A stretch of DNA of 64,000 nt from Streptomyces sp. 11x1 (GTDB lineage: Bacteria; Actinomycetota; Actinomycetes; Streptomycetales; Streptomycetaceae). A program made the translations under genes and the position numbers. How positions within the stretch are numbered: position 1 is the stretch's first letter; the number at the start of each line of letters is the position of its first letter. The DNA is taken from assembly GCF_032598905.1 (NCBI RefSeq), contig NZ_CP122458.1, positions 806,001-870,000 of the forward strand, written 5' to 3'. Shown one piece after another: positions 36,331 through 45,092 of this stretch. The notes under the pieces were generated by a model that was given only the letters and a program-made list of their open reading frames with translations, did not search any database and had not been told where the DNA came from.

Positions 36331-36394
36331 GACACGGCACGCTCGCGCACCACGCGGCCCATGGGCAACACCGCCAATCACGCCACCGGGGACT

Positions 36395-36913
36395 TCACTC
36401 GCGGGTGTGACGACGCCCCGGCTCGTCGCCGGCGTAGCGGCGGCGGATCCAGGCCGGGAGGGCGACCCAGCACAGCAGGTACCAGAGGACCACGCAGCCG
36501 ACGAGCCACGGCACGTACTCGTCGTGGGTGGCCACGCGCAGGACCAGCAGCAGCGCCGCCGTCATCGTGACAAGGAGCAGGACCAGACCGACGACGGTCA
36601 GTCTGCTCGCCCACTCGACGGCGGCGGGCTTGATACGGCGTCCGGCGACCATCCGGTGGAAGGATACGGGGCCGACCAGGGCGCCGGTGGTGGCGGCGCC
36701 GAGGACGACGGTGACGATGTAGATGGTCTTATCGGTCTGCGGCAGGTCCTCGTAACGCGAGGTGAAGACGACGGTGAGCAGGAAGCCGAACAGGATCTGC
36801 ACGCCGGTCTGGGCGACCCGTACCTCCTGGATGAGGTCGGTCCAGCGGCGGTCGGCCCGCTCGTCCTCGGTCTCGTCGCGGCCTCGGCCCTGGCTGCCGT
36901 GCACCTCGGTCAC
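36395..36913 (-). CDS. DUF6328 family membrane protein
   Basis: Predicted 172 aa. The GTG 36913 start has GGGAGGACCT immediately upstream. After a charged N-terminus (ETEDERADRRWTDLIQEVRV) come four TM helices: VQILFGFLLTVVFTSRY, IYIVTVVLGAATTGALVGP, LTVVGLVLLLVTMTAALLLV and PWLVGCVVLWYLLCWVALPA. This matches my memory of DUF6328 (short four-TM actinobacterial proteins). Function unknown. It is separated from the FAD oxidase by a divergent region that holds a perfect palindrome (36991-37008). Confidence 0.8.
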   Translation of the reverse strand: MTEVHGSQGRGRDETEDERADRRWTDLIQEVRVAQTGVQILFGFLLTVVFTSRYEDLPQTDKTIYIVTVVLGAATTGALVGPVSFHRMVAGRRIKPAAVEWASRLTVVGLVLLLVTMTAALLLVLRVATHDEYVPWLVGCVVLWYLLCWVALPAWIRRRYAGDEPGRRHTRE

Positions 36914-36990
36914 AGGTCCTCCCGGTCGGTCGATGTCACCTTCCCTGAATGGTGCCGTGACCTCGCCGCCCTGGCCCACCCCACCGAGGC

Positions 36991-37008
36991 TTCACTCGCA
37001 CGAGTGAA
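36991..37008. promoter_or_regulatory. Perfect 18-bp palindrome, candidate operator
   Basis: TTCACTCGCACGAGTGAA is a perfect inverted repeat (8-base arms, 2-base spacer). It lies between the divergent DUF6328 gene (start 36913) and the FAD oxidase gene (start 37061), where a TetR/MarR-type dimer would sit. There is no adjacent regulator gene. Confidence 0.5.
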
Positions 37009-37060
37009 TCCAGATGGCGGATCGGTCACTTGTGCCCATGTCCGGCCTAGCGTGATCACC

Positions 37061-38773
37061 GTGACCGACTCCTCAGCAACCTCCCGCCGGGGTTTCCTCC
37101 TCGGCACCGCAGCCCTCGCCCTCACCCCGCAGCTCGTCCGCCAGGACCCGGCCGCCGCCGCGGCCGAACTGCCCGGCTTCCCCGCGGACGTCGAGCTGTA
37201 CAGGTCGGTGTACCGCAACTGGGACGGGGAGATCACCGCGTCCGGCCTGTGGGCGTGCGCGCCGGCCGACGCGGAGCAGGTGGTGGCGGTCGTCAACTGG
37301 GCACGGCGGCAGGGCTGGACGGTCCGCGCACGCGGCCACTCCCACGGCTGGTCGCCCCTGACGATCACCCCTGGCACCGACGCGGACGCCCCGGTGCTGC
37401 TCGTCGACACGACCACGCACCTCACCGCCATGACCCTGGAGTCCACCGAGCCGGCCGCCGTCCGGGTGGGCTCCGGCGCCTCGCTGGAAGCGCTGCTGAC
37501 CTTCCTGGAGGGCCACGGCCTCGGAGTGACCGCCTGCCCCGCGCCCGGGGACCTCTCCCTCGGCGGCGCCCTCGCGGTCGACGCGCACGGCACGGCCGTA
37601 CCCGCGGCCGGGGAGACACGACCGGCCGGTCACACGTACGGCTCGCTCAGCAATCTCGTGCTGTCGCTGACGGCGGTGGTGTGGGACGCCGGCAGTGACG
37701 CCTACGTCCTGCGGACCTTCCGGCGGGACGACGCGGACGGGGCCGCGCTGCTCACCCATGTCGGCCGCGCGCTGGTCACCGAGGTCGTGCTGCGGGTGGG
37801 GGCGAACAGCAATCTGCGGTGCCTGAGCCGGACCGACATCCCGGCCGGGGAGCTGTTCGCCGCGCCCGGCACCGGAGGGCGGACGTTCGCGAGCTTCCTG
37901 GACGAGGCGGGGCGCCTGGAGGCGATCTGGTTCGCGTTCACCGAGTTCCCCTGGTTCAAGGTGTGGAGCGTCGAGCCGACCCGCCCGCTCACCTCCCGGC
38001 GTGTGACCTCGCCCTACAACTACCCCTTCTCGGACAACGTGCCGACCGTCGTCGCCGACCTCGTCGGGCGGATGGTGTCCGATGCCGCCTGGTATCTGGC
38101 GCCGGTGCTGGGCAACGCGCAGCTGGCCACGGCCACGTCGGGTCTGGCGGCCACGTTCTCGGCGGACATCTGGGGGCCGTCGAAGAACACGCTCCTCTAT
38201 CTGAAGCCGACCACGCTGCGGGTGACGGCCAACGGGTACGCGGTGCTCACCGCACGGGACCAGGTGCAGCGCGTGGTCTCCGAGTTCGCGGCGTTCTACC
38301 GGGAGCGGCTCGCCGCGTACGCGGCCCGGGGGCGGTACCCGGTCAACGGGTCCGTGGAGATCCGGGTGACCGGCCTCGACGACCCGGCGGACGTCGGGGT
38401 GGCGGGCGCCCGAGCCCCGCTGCTGTCGGCGCTGCGGCCGCGCGCCGACCGGCCCGAGTGGGACACCGCCGTGTGGCTGGACGTGCTGACGCTGCCGGGG
38501 ACGCCGGACGCGGAGGCGTTCTTCCGGGAGCTGGAGCGGTTCCTGCTCACCACGTACGACGGTGACCACGCCCTCACCCGGGTCGAGTGGTCCAAGGGCT
38601 GGGGCTACACGGACGAGGCCGCCTGGAGCGACGAGGAGGTGCTCGGCACGGTCGTACCGGCCTCCTTCGACGACGGCGCGGGGCCGGACTGGGCCGGTGC
38701 GCGGGAGGTCCTGGACCGGCACGACCCGCACCAGGTCTACGGGAACGCCTTCCTCGACCGACTGTTCCCGTGA
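37061..38773 (+). CDS. Tat-exported FAD-binding oxidase (VAO family, cholesterol-oxidase-like)
   Basis: Predicted 570 aa from GTG 37061; GTG 37052 in frame adds three residues. A Tat signal (SRRGFLLGTAALALTP) occupies the N-terminus. The PCMH-type FAD domain has VRARGHSHGWSPL, whose His is a candidate covalent flavin attachment site, GSGASLEALLTFLEG and PGDLSLGGALAVDAHG. The second half resembles the substrate-binding domain of class II (VAO-type) cholesterol oxidase: WGPSKNTLLYLKP and the ending HQVYGNAFLDRLFP. It would oxidise a sterol or similar alcohol outside the cell. A TAGCGT -10-like element just upstream suggests a leaderless transcript. Confidence 0.85.
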   Translation: MTDSSATSRRGFLLGTAALALTPQLVRQDPAAAAAELPGFPADVELYRSVYRNWDGEITASGLWACAPADAEQVVAVVNWARRQGWTVRARGHSHGWSPLTITPGTDADAPVLLVDTTTHLTAMTLESTEPAAVRVGSGASLEALLTFLEGHGLGVTACPAPGDLSLGGALAVDAHGTAVPAAGETRPAGHTYGSLSNLVLSLTAVVWDAGSDAYVLRTFRRDDADGAALLTHVGRALVTEVVLRVGANSNLRCLSRTDIPAGELFAAPGTGGRTFASFLDEAGRLEAIWFAFTEFPWFKVWSVEPTRPLTSRRVTSPYNYPFSDNVPTVVADLVGRMVSDAAWYLAPVLGNAQLATATSGLAATFSADIWGPSKNTLLYLKPTTLRVTANGYAVLTARDQVQRVVSEFAAFYRERLAAYAARGRYPVNGSVEIRVTGLDDPADVGVAGARAPLLSALRPRADRPEWDTAVWLDVLTLPGTPDAEAFFRELERFLLTTYDGDHALTRVEWSKGWGYTDEAAWSDEEVLGTVVPASFDDGAGPDWAGAREVLDRHDPHQVYGNAFLDRLFP

Positions 38774-38840
38774 GCGAATCGGGCACCCGGCCGGAGACGG
38801 TACGCCCCGCCCTCCGGCCGGCTCGCTCTCCTGACGTGCC

Positions 38841-39668
38841 TCACACCTTGCGCCAGCGCGCCATGGCGAACGAGAACAGCCCGAACAGGACCAGCCCGAC
38901 CGCGACACAGGCCAGCAGCGTCGGCCCCGCGGGGGAGTCGGCGAAGGAGCGCAGGGTGTCGTCGAGCCCCTTGGCCTTGTCGGGTTCGTACTCGACAGCG
39001 GCACGCACGGCGAAGACACCGGCCGTGGCGAAGACCAGGCCGCGGGCGACCCCGCCGGCCACGCCCGTGACGTCGACGAGGCGGCGCGTGCGCCGTGACA
39101 TCTCGCCGAGCCGGAGGTGCTTGTGGTACGAGCGCATCGCGGCCCGTACGCCGATCCAGCCGCCCGCGGCGATCACGCCGAGACCCGCCGCGCCCACGAG
39201 CCACTGGCCGCCGGGGAGTTCGAGCGCGCGGGCCGTCACGTCCCGGGACTGCTCGTCGCTCGAACCGCCGCCTCCTCCGCCGCTGCCACCGCCTGCCGCG
39301 AAGGTCAGCACCGAGTAGGCGACGAAGGTGTAGAAGACGAAGCGCGCGGCGGACGCGAGCCGCTTGGTCCACTTGCAGCCGTCGGGGCCCGCCGCCCCGA
39401 ACACGGCCTCCGACAGCCGCCACAGCGCCATGCCCACCAGGCCGATGCCCAGGGCCCACAGCATCACGGAGCCCAGCGGCTTCTCGGAGATCGCCTCCAG
39501 GGCGCCCTGCCGGTCCGCCTGCTCCGAACTCCCGCCGAACGCGATCTGCAGAGCCAGCGCCCCGACCAGCAGATAGATGACACCGCGTGCCGTCAGTCCC
39601 GCGCGGGCCGCGCCCTCGGTCACCGAACCCCGTGCCGCGCGCCCGCCGCCCACCCCCAGAGTCGTCAT
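38841..39668 (-). CDS. DUF1206 family six-TM membrane protein
   Basis: Predicted 275 aa. Three repeated DUF1206 units of two TM helices each are visible: TARGVIYLLVGALALQIA, LWALGIGLVGMALWRLSEAV, ARFVFYTFVAYSVLTFA, WLVGAAGLGVIAAGGWIG, VARGLVFATAGVFAVRAAVE and TLLACVAVGLVLFGLFSFA. Between the units is a glycine/serine-rich linker (GGGSGGGGGGSSDEQ). Function unknown. Start ATG 39668 shares one base with the stop of the upstream gene, so the two are translationally coupled. Confidence 0.9.
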   Translation of the reverse strand: MTTLGVGGGRAARGSVTEGAARAGLTARGVIYLLVGALALQIAFGGSSEQADRQGALEAISEKPLGSVMLWALGIGLVGMALWRLSEAVFGAAGPDGCKWTKRLASAARFVFYTFVAYSVLTFAAGGGSGGGGGGSSDEQSRDVTARALELPGGQWLVGAAGLGVIAAGGWIGVRAAMRSYHKHLRLGEMSRRTRRLVDVTGVAGGVARGLVFATAGVFAVRAAVEYEPDKAKGLDDTLRSFADSPAGPTLLACVAVGLVLFGLFSFAMARWRKV

Positions 39669-40054
39669 CAGCCCCGCCCCTCCCGCCCCTCGACCCGCAG
39701 CTGGAGCTGGACCTCCTGGTCACCGGCCTCGACGCCGACCTGACGCACGGCGTACTCCTCCTCCAGCGCGGACCGCAGCAGCCGTACGGCCGGCGGGCTG
39801 CCCTGGACCTCGACCGTGACGGGCGCGGACGGCGGCTCGGGGTGCCGGCCGCCGGTGGTGACAGCGGCGGCCGTGTCGTACATGCCGGTCCACATCGTGG
39901 GCCGGTCGGTGCCGGTCTCGTGCGGCGGGTCGTCGGGGCGCCGGTCGGACTCGAAGTGGGCGCGCAGACAGGCGAAGACGCGTTCGGCGTCCTGGGCGGA
40001 GCAGTCGCAGAGCACGACCTCCACCTGGGACACGGGCAGGCTGGGCAAGGTCAC
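39668..40054 (-). CDS. Conserved protein of unknown function, coupled to DUF1206
   Basis: Predicted 128 aa from GTG 40054, with GGGAGAAGG upstream. It begins VTLPSLPVSQVEVVLCDCSAQDAERVFACLR, an alpha/beta pattern with Cys-x-Cys near residue 16. A variable central region is followed by PVTVEVQGSPPAVRLLRSAL and a C-terminal helix. The terminal beta-alpha unit may be an ACT-like or ferredoxin-like fold, but no family is recognised. Its stop overlaps the DUF1206 start (TGATG), and the two genes form an operon that is divergent from the RpiR regulator. Confidence 0.68.
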   Translation of the reverse strand: MTLPSLPVSQVEVVLCDCSAQDAERVFACLRAHFESDRRPDDPPHETGTDRPTMWTGMYDTAAAVTTGGRHPEPPSAPVTVEVQGSPPAVRLLRSALEEEYAVRQVGVEAGDQEVQLQLRVEGREGRG

Positions 40055-40209
40055 GAGCCTTCTCCCTCGTGTGGACGACAGGGTGCGGGTACCCCGGGTA
40101 CCCCCATGGTGTGCCCGAAACGGGGTTCTCGCAGGTCGCGGGATCCACCCGGCATCGCGCGGGCCGTGGGCTATGTTGAGTGCTCGTGGGAGACGAAGGA
40201 GGCGCGCGG

Positions 40210-41133
40210 GTGCCATCGCCGCAACAGGCACGTGCGCAGGCATCAGCGATCACGTCGGGGCGGACGGCCGCGGACACCGAGCAGTCGCCCACGTCCCGGC
40301 TCAGAGAGCTGTTCGACGGCCCCCGCCTCTCCCCGGGGCAGCGGCGGATCGCCCAGTACCTGATCGAGCACATCACCGAGGCCGCGTTCCTGTCGATCAC
40401 CGATCTCGCGGAACGGGTCGGCGTCAGCCAGCCCTCGGTGACCCGGTTCGCGGCCGCCGTCGGCTTCAGCGGCTACCCCGCGCTGCGGGAGCGGCTCCAG
40501 GCCATCGCGCTCGCCACCCTCGGCAGTGCCCCGACGCTCTCCGCGGCGGACCGCAGCAACGAACTGCAGGCCGCCGTGGACGCCGAGATCGAGAACCTGG
40601 AGAACCTGCGGCGCGACTTCGCCGACCCCGACCAGGTGATCGAGATCGGCCGTGCCCTGTCCCGCTCGGCCCCGCTGACCGTCCTCGGCCTCCGGATCTC
40701 CGGCGCGCTCGCCGAGTATTTCGCGTACGCCGCCCGCCGTATCCACCCCGACGTCCGGCTGGTGACGAAGGGCGGCACGGTCGCGTACGACGCGCTGCTG
40801 CAGTCCCGCGAGGCGGGGGGCACCTGGGTCCTGGCGTTCTCCATGCCCCGGCACGCGCAGGAGACCCTGACCGCGCTGCGGGTCGCCCACGGCGCCGGCC
40901 TCAGGGTGGCCCTGGTGACCGATCTGGCGCTCGGGCCGCTCGCGGACGAGGCGGACGCCGTCTTCGCCACGGGCACCGGCTCACGCCTGGTCTTCGACTC
41001 CTACGCGGCGCCCGTGATGATGTCCTCCGCCCTGCTCCAGGCCATGACCGACGCCGACCCGGAGCGCACCCAGGCCCGCCTGGAGGCGTACGAGCAGGTC
41101 TCGGAGCAGCACCAGTTCTTCCTGCGGGACTGA
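40210..41133 (+). CDS. MurR/RpiR-family transcriptional regulator with SIS domain
   Basis: Predicted 307 aa from GTG 40210, which has a perfect AAGGAGG site 7 bases upstream; the frame is open further upstream without a ribosome-binding site. Residues ~38-105 form an RpiR-type HTH (LSPGQRRIAQYLIEH, LAERVGVSQPSVTRFAAAVG). Residues ~130-265 are a sugar-isomerase SIS domain (LTVLGLRISGALAEYFAYA, FSMPRHAQETLTALRVA). Such regulators sense phosphorylated sugars or MurNAc-6-P. No sugar gene lies directly next to it. A palindrome at 41189-41204 may be its operator. Confidence 0.92.
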   Translation: MPSPQQARAQASAITSGRTAADTEQSPTSRLRELFDGPRLSPGQRRIAQYLIEHITEAAFLSITDLAERVGVSQPSVTRFAAAVGFSGYPALRERLQAIALATLGSAPTLSAADRSNELQAAVDAEIENLENLRRDFADPDQVIEIGRALSRSAPLTVLGLRISGALAEYFAYAARRIHPDVRLVTKGGTVAYDALLQSREAGGTWVLAFSMPRHAQETLTALRVAHGAGLRVALVTDLALGPLADEADAVFATGTGSRLVFDSYAAPVMMSSALLQAMTDADPERTQARLEAYEQVSEQHQFFLRD

Positions 41134-41188
41134 TCCCGTTCGCCCCGGTCTGGTCCGGACAGCAGGGGGTTATTCACCGCTTTCCCGA

Positions 41189-41204
41189 CATGAATTTTTT
41201 CATG
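41189..41204. promoter_or_regulatory. Palindrome in AT-rich intergenic stretch, candidate operator
   Basis: CATGAATTTTTTCATG has perfect 6-base arms and a 4-base spacer. TGAA-N4-TTCA resembles RpiR-family operators with TGAAA/TTTCA half-sites. It lies 56 bases after the RpiR gene, followed by TATATATAAATACT at about 41222-41235, the most AT-rich stretch of the window. The 276-base gap has no gene. Confidence 0.45.
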
Positions 41205-41409
41205 CCCTTGCAAACTCATCGGTATATATAAATACTGCTCGCGGATCGTGACCCGGGGGACTCCGGGGCACGCCGTCCACCCGGGTCCGTCCGCTCCTAC
41301 CCGCACGGCGCCCCGGGTGAGGCGGCCCCGGCCATCCCCTATGCCGGGGCCGCCCAGACTCCACACCCGTTGCACACAATGGCGTCGATGCAAGACCGGA
41401 GCGTTGAAC

Positions 41410-41793
41410 ATGGCCCTCACCTCCTCGCCCCTCCGCACGGACTGGCCGTGTCAGGTCAAGACACCGGGCAGTTACGACTGGGAGAGGTCCGCGGCCAGGT
41501 GGCTGCGCGAGCTGGTACCGGCCCGTTACGGCTCCTACCCGGCGATGATGCGCCACCCCGTGCTGCTCGCCCGCCACGCGCAGATCCAGGTCCAGCACGA
41601 GATCCGGGTCGCCCGCACCGCCCTGCAGACCGCCCGTTCCGAGCTGCCCAGCCTCGGCATGTCCGAGTCGGTCATCGAGCACACCATCAAGATGTACGCC
41701 GCCGAGGTCATGCAGCTGAACCACATGGCCCGCTCCATCCGGGCCGTCAGCCAGGCCCTCGTCGACCACAACCTGGCCCGCGCCTCGCACTGA
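41410..41793 (+). CDS. Conserved Streptomyces protein, unknown function
   Basis: Predicted 127 aa from ATG 41410. The N-terminal half has SPLRTDWPCQVKTPGSYDWE and aromatic residues; the C-terminal half is predicted alpha-helical with heptad-like hydrophobics (HPVLLARHAQIQVQHEIRVA, IEHTIKMYAAEVMQLNHMAR). No TM, signal or catalytic motif is visible. A helical bundle or dimerisation function is only an inference. I recall similar proteins across Streptomyces, without known function. A DUF1232-like membrane protein gene follows after 104 bases. Confidence 0.72.
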   Translation: MALTSSPLRTDWPCQVKTPGSYDWERSAARWLRELVPARYGSYPAMMRHPVLLARHAQIQVQHEIRVARTALQTARSELPSLGMSESVIEHTIKMYAAEVMQLNHMARSIRAVSQALVDHNLARASH

Positions 41794-41897
41794 CCCGCCC
41801 CTCCCCCGCGCGTCGCGGTACACCGCGTCCCAGGGGGGAAGACGATGGACAGGCACCGGCCGGGCGGACCGCCCGGCCCGACAGAGGGGCGGGACCG

Positions 41898-42215
41898 ATG
41901 GATTCCTGGACGTGGGTGATCGTCGCGGTCGCGGTGGTCGCGGCCGCTCTTCTCGGAGCGGCCGTCTGGCTGCTCCTCCGGCTCGTCCGCACCCGGCGCG
42001 AACTGCGCCGTGCCGGACTCCCCACCGGCCCCAAGTGGGTCTTCTGGGGCGCCGTGCTCTATCTCGTCCTGCCGACCGACCTGGTCCCCGACCCGGTCTA
42101 CCTGGACGACATCGGGGTCCTGCTCCTGGCGATCAGGTCCATGCGTTCCGGCCGCCAGGACGCCCTGGCCGCCATGGGGCGACAGGAGGGCACGGGAACC
42201 GCCCTGCGGGGATGA
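41898..42215 (+). CDS. DUF1232/YkvA-family membrane protein
   Basis: Predicted 105 aa. TM1 is WVIVAVAVVAAALLGAAVWL, followed by an Arg-rich linker and the DUF1232 core VFWGAVLYLVLPTDLVPD and YLDDIGVLLLAIRSM. The YLxxPxDLxPD motif is diagnostic of the domain. Function unknown. GGGGCGGGACCG upstream of ATG 41898 gives a weak ribosome-binding site. It lies 40 bases before the TerD-CAP gene and may be cotranscribed with it. Confidence 0.87.
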   Translation: MDSWTWVIVAVAVVAAALLGAAVWLLLRLVRTRRELRRAGLPTGPKWVFWGAVLYLVLPTDLVPDPVYLDDIGVLLLAIRSMRSGRQDALAAMGRQEGTGTALRG

Positions 42216-42255
42216 GACGTTGTCGGGCTGACGGTCACTGCGACGGACGGCACCG

Positions 42256-43611
42256 ATGAACGAGCTGGTACCCGGGGGCAACACCCCTCTGCCGACCGGC
42301 CCCCTGACGATCAGGGTGCCGGGCCCCTTCGACGTCTCCGCCCTCGTCACGGACGACACCGGCAAGGTCCGCGGGGACGCGGACTTCGTCTTCTACAACC
42401 AGCCGACGGCCCCCGGCGCCCGACTGTCCGGAGACACGCTGACGGTGAACCGACCGGGCCTGCGTCCCGGCGCCACTCGTCTCACCCTCGCGATCAGCCC
42501 GTCCGTTCCCGACACGCCGTTGGGCCACCTGCCCGCCCCGACCCTGCTCGTCACCGCCCCCGACGGCCGCCCGCTCGCCCGCTTCACCCCACCGAGACCC
42601 ACCCGCGAGACGGTACTTCTGTTGGCGGAGCTGTACCGCAAGGGGCCGGTCTGGAAGCTGCGGGCCCTGGGCCAGGGCTACGCGGACGGACTGGCGGGGG
42701 TGGCGAGGGACTTCGGGGTGGAGGTGCTGGAAGAGGAGGCGCCCGCACAAGCGCCCCTCCAGGGGCGCGGGGAACTGCGCGACGAGCCCCCACCGACGTG
42801 GACGCGCCCCACAAGCGCACGGCCTCCCACCGACCCCCTCACCCACTACCTCGACCTGGTCAACTCCACCCGAGCCACGGCTGGTTCTCGCCCCGTCTCT
42901 CTCGACGCCCGCCTCTCGGCCGCCGCCCGGGCCCACGCCACCGCGATGGCCGCCCAGCGCCGCCTCGCGGCCGAAGGCAAGGACGGCGTCTCCGTCCACC
43001 AGCGCGTCACCACCACCGGCTACGCCTACCTCACCATCGGCGAACACCTGGTCTCCGGCCCCCGCACCCCCGCCGAGTTCGTGGACTACTGCCGCTCCGA
43101 CCCCGAAGCCGGACGCACCCTGCGCGAACCCTCCTGGAGCGAGACGGGCCTCGGCCAGGCCACGGACCCCCGCTCGGGCACCGTCTTCTGGACGGCCCTC
43201 TGGGCCCACCCCTTCTCCTCCGACGGCCTCCACCGGACCGCGACCGACGTCATCACCCTCACCAACTCCGAACGGGCCGGGGCCGGCCTGCCCCCACTCT
43301 CCCCCGACCCCCTTCTCACCACCGCCGCCCAGGCGCACAGCGCCGACATGGTGGCCAGGGCCTTCTACTCCCACACCTCCCCCGACGGCCGCGAACCCTG
43401 GCACCGCGCGGCGGCGGCCGGTTCCACCCGCCGCTCCATCGGCGAGAACATCGCCTGCGGTCAGCGATCCGCCGCTGAGGTGGTGCGCGGCTGGATGAAC
43501 AGCCCCGGCCACCGGGCGAACATCCTCAAACCCGGCTTCACCCATGTAGGTATCGGCTTCGCCGGAGGCGGCGCGGCCGGAACCTACTGGACCCAGCTCT
43601 TCGGCGGATGA
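42256..43611 (+). CDS. TerD-like domain fused to two CAP (SCP/PR-1) domains
   Basis: Predicted 451 aa. Residues 1-165 form a TerD/tellurium-resistance-type beta-sandwich (MNELVPGGNTPLP, FDVSALVTDDTGKVRGDADF, YRKGPVWKLRALGQGYADGL). A linker (166-195) contains the dispersed DNA repeat. Residues ~196-320 and ~335-450 are two CAP domains: LTHYLDLVNSTRATAGSRPV with HQRVTTTG, then VITLTNSERAGAGLPPL, FYSHTSPDGREPWHRA, IGENIACG and WMNSPGHRANIL. The second retains the canonical His-Glu-His type residues; the first is degenerate. TerD acts inside the cell while CAP domains are usually secreted, and no signal peptide is visible. Confidence 0.87.
   Translation: MNELVPGGNTPLPTGPLTIRVPGPFDVSALVTDDTGKVRGDADFVFYNQPTAPGARLSGDTLTVNRPGLRPGATRLTLAISPSVPDTPLGHLPAPTLLVTAPDGRPLARFTPPRPTRETVLLLAELYRKGPVWKLRALGQGYADGLAGVARDFGVEVLEEEAPAQAPLQGRGELRDEPPPTWTRPTSARPPTDPLTHYLDLVNSTRATAGSRPVSLDARLSAAARAHATAMAAQRRLAAEGKDGVSVHQRVTTTGYAYLTIGEHLVSGPRTPAEFVDYCRSDPEAGRTLREPSWSETGLGQATDPRSGTVFWTALWAHPFSSDGLHRTATDVITLTNSERAGAGLPPLSPDPLLTTAAQAHSADMVARAFYSHTSPDGREPWHRAAAAGSTRRSIGENIACGQRSAAEVVRGWMNSPGHRANILKPGFTHVGIGFAGGGAAGTYWTQLFGG
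42751..42795. repeat. Copy of the dispersed GCGCAGTTCCCC repeat inside a coding sequence
   Basis: The core AGGGGCGCGGGGAACTGCGC (42761-42780) is the exact complement of the copies at 7053-7072 and 30558-30577. Here it is in frame within the linker of the TerD-CAP gene and encodes PLQGRGELRDEPPPT. The flanking GCGCCCCT adds a short hairpin. It keeps the reading frame. Confidence 0.7.
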
Positions 43612-43671
43612 AACCGACCCGTCGAACTGTCCCTCTTTCGAGTCGGGCAACTCACCCCCGCACTGCGCTAC

Positions 43672-43700
43672 TTGACTCTCCGTTACCGCTCGACTCCAAT
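43672..43700 (+). promoter_or_regulatory. Sigma70-like promoter of the serine hydrolase gene
   Basis: TTGACT (43672-43677) and TCCAAT (43695-43700) are separated by 17 bases. They lie 40 bases before the ATG at 43741, which also has an ACAGGAGA ribosome-binding site. The -35 is near consensus, the -10 weak. Confidence 0.45.
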
Positions 43701-43725
43701 GCACCCTGTCGATGACAGCGGGTGA

Positions 43726-44856
<1,131 letters not shown>

Positions 44857-45092
44857 CTCAGCCCGCTCGGCCCCGGTGGCGGCCCGGGCGCCGGTGCGGG
44901 GGCTGGTCCGGCGCCGAGCCGGGTCGTTTCGGGGACGGGATGTCCAGGCGCCGGGGCTTGTCCCCCGTCGAGGGTGACCCGCTCGCCGTGGTCGGTCGCT
45001 CCGGTCGACGTGGTCGGGCGGGCCGTGTCTGTCATGGGGTGGGGGTTCCCCGCGGGGCGGGAGTCAGTGGGCCGCACGGGTGAGAACCCCTC

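Noticed and set aside
36383..36402. Second copy of the TTCACTCG operator at the end of the DUF6328 gene
   Set aside because: Only one half-site (TTCACTCG) is present with a poor second half, inside the coding end, so it is probably coincidence.
44857..45092. Small gene in the gap after the serine hydrolase
   Set aside because: Open frames are Pro/Arg-rich, overlap the 3' end of the hydrolase gene and have no ribosome-binding site or motif.
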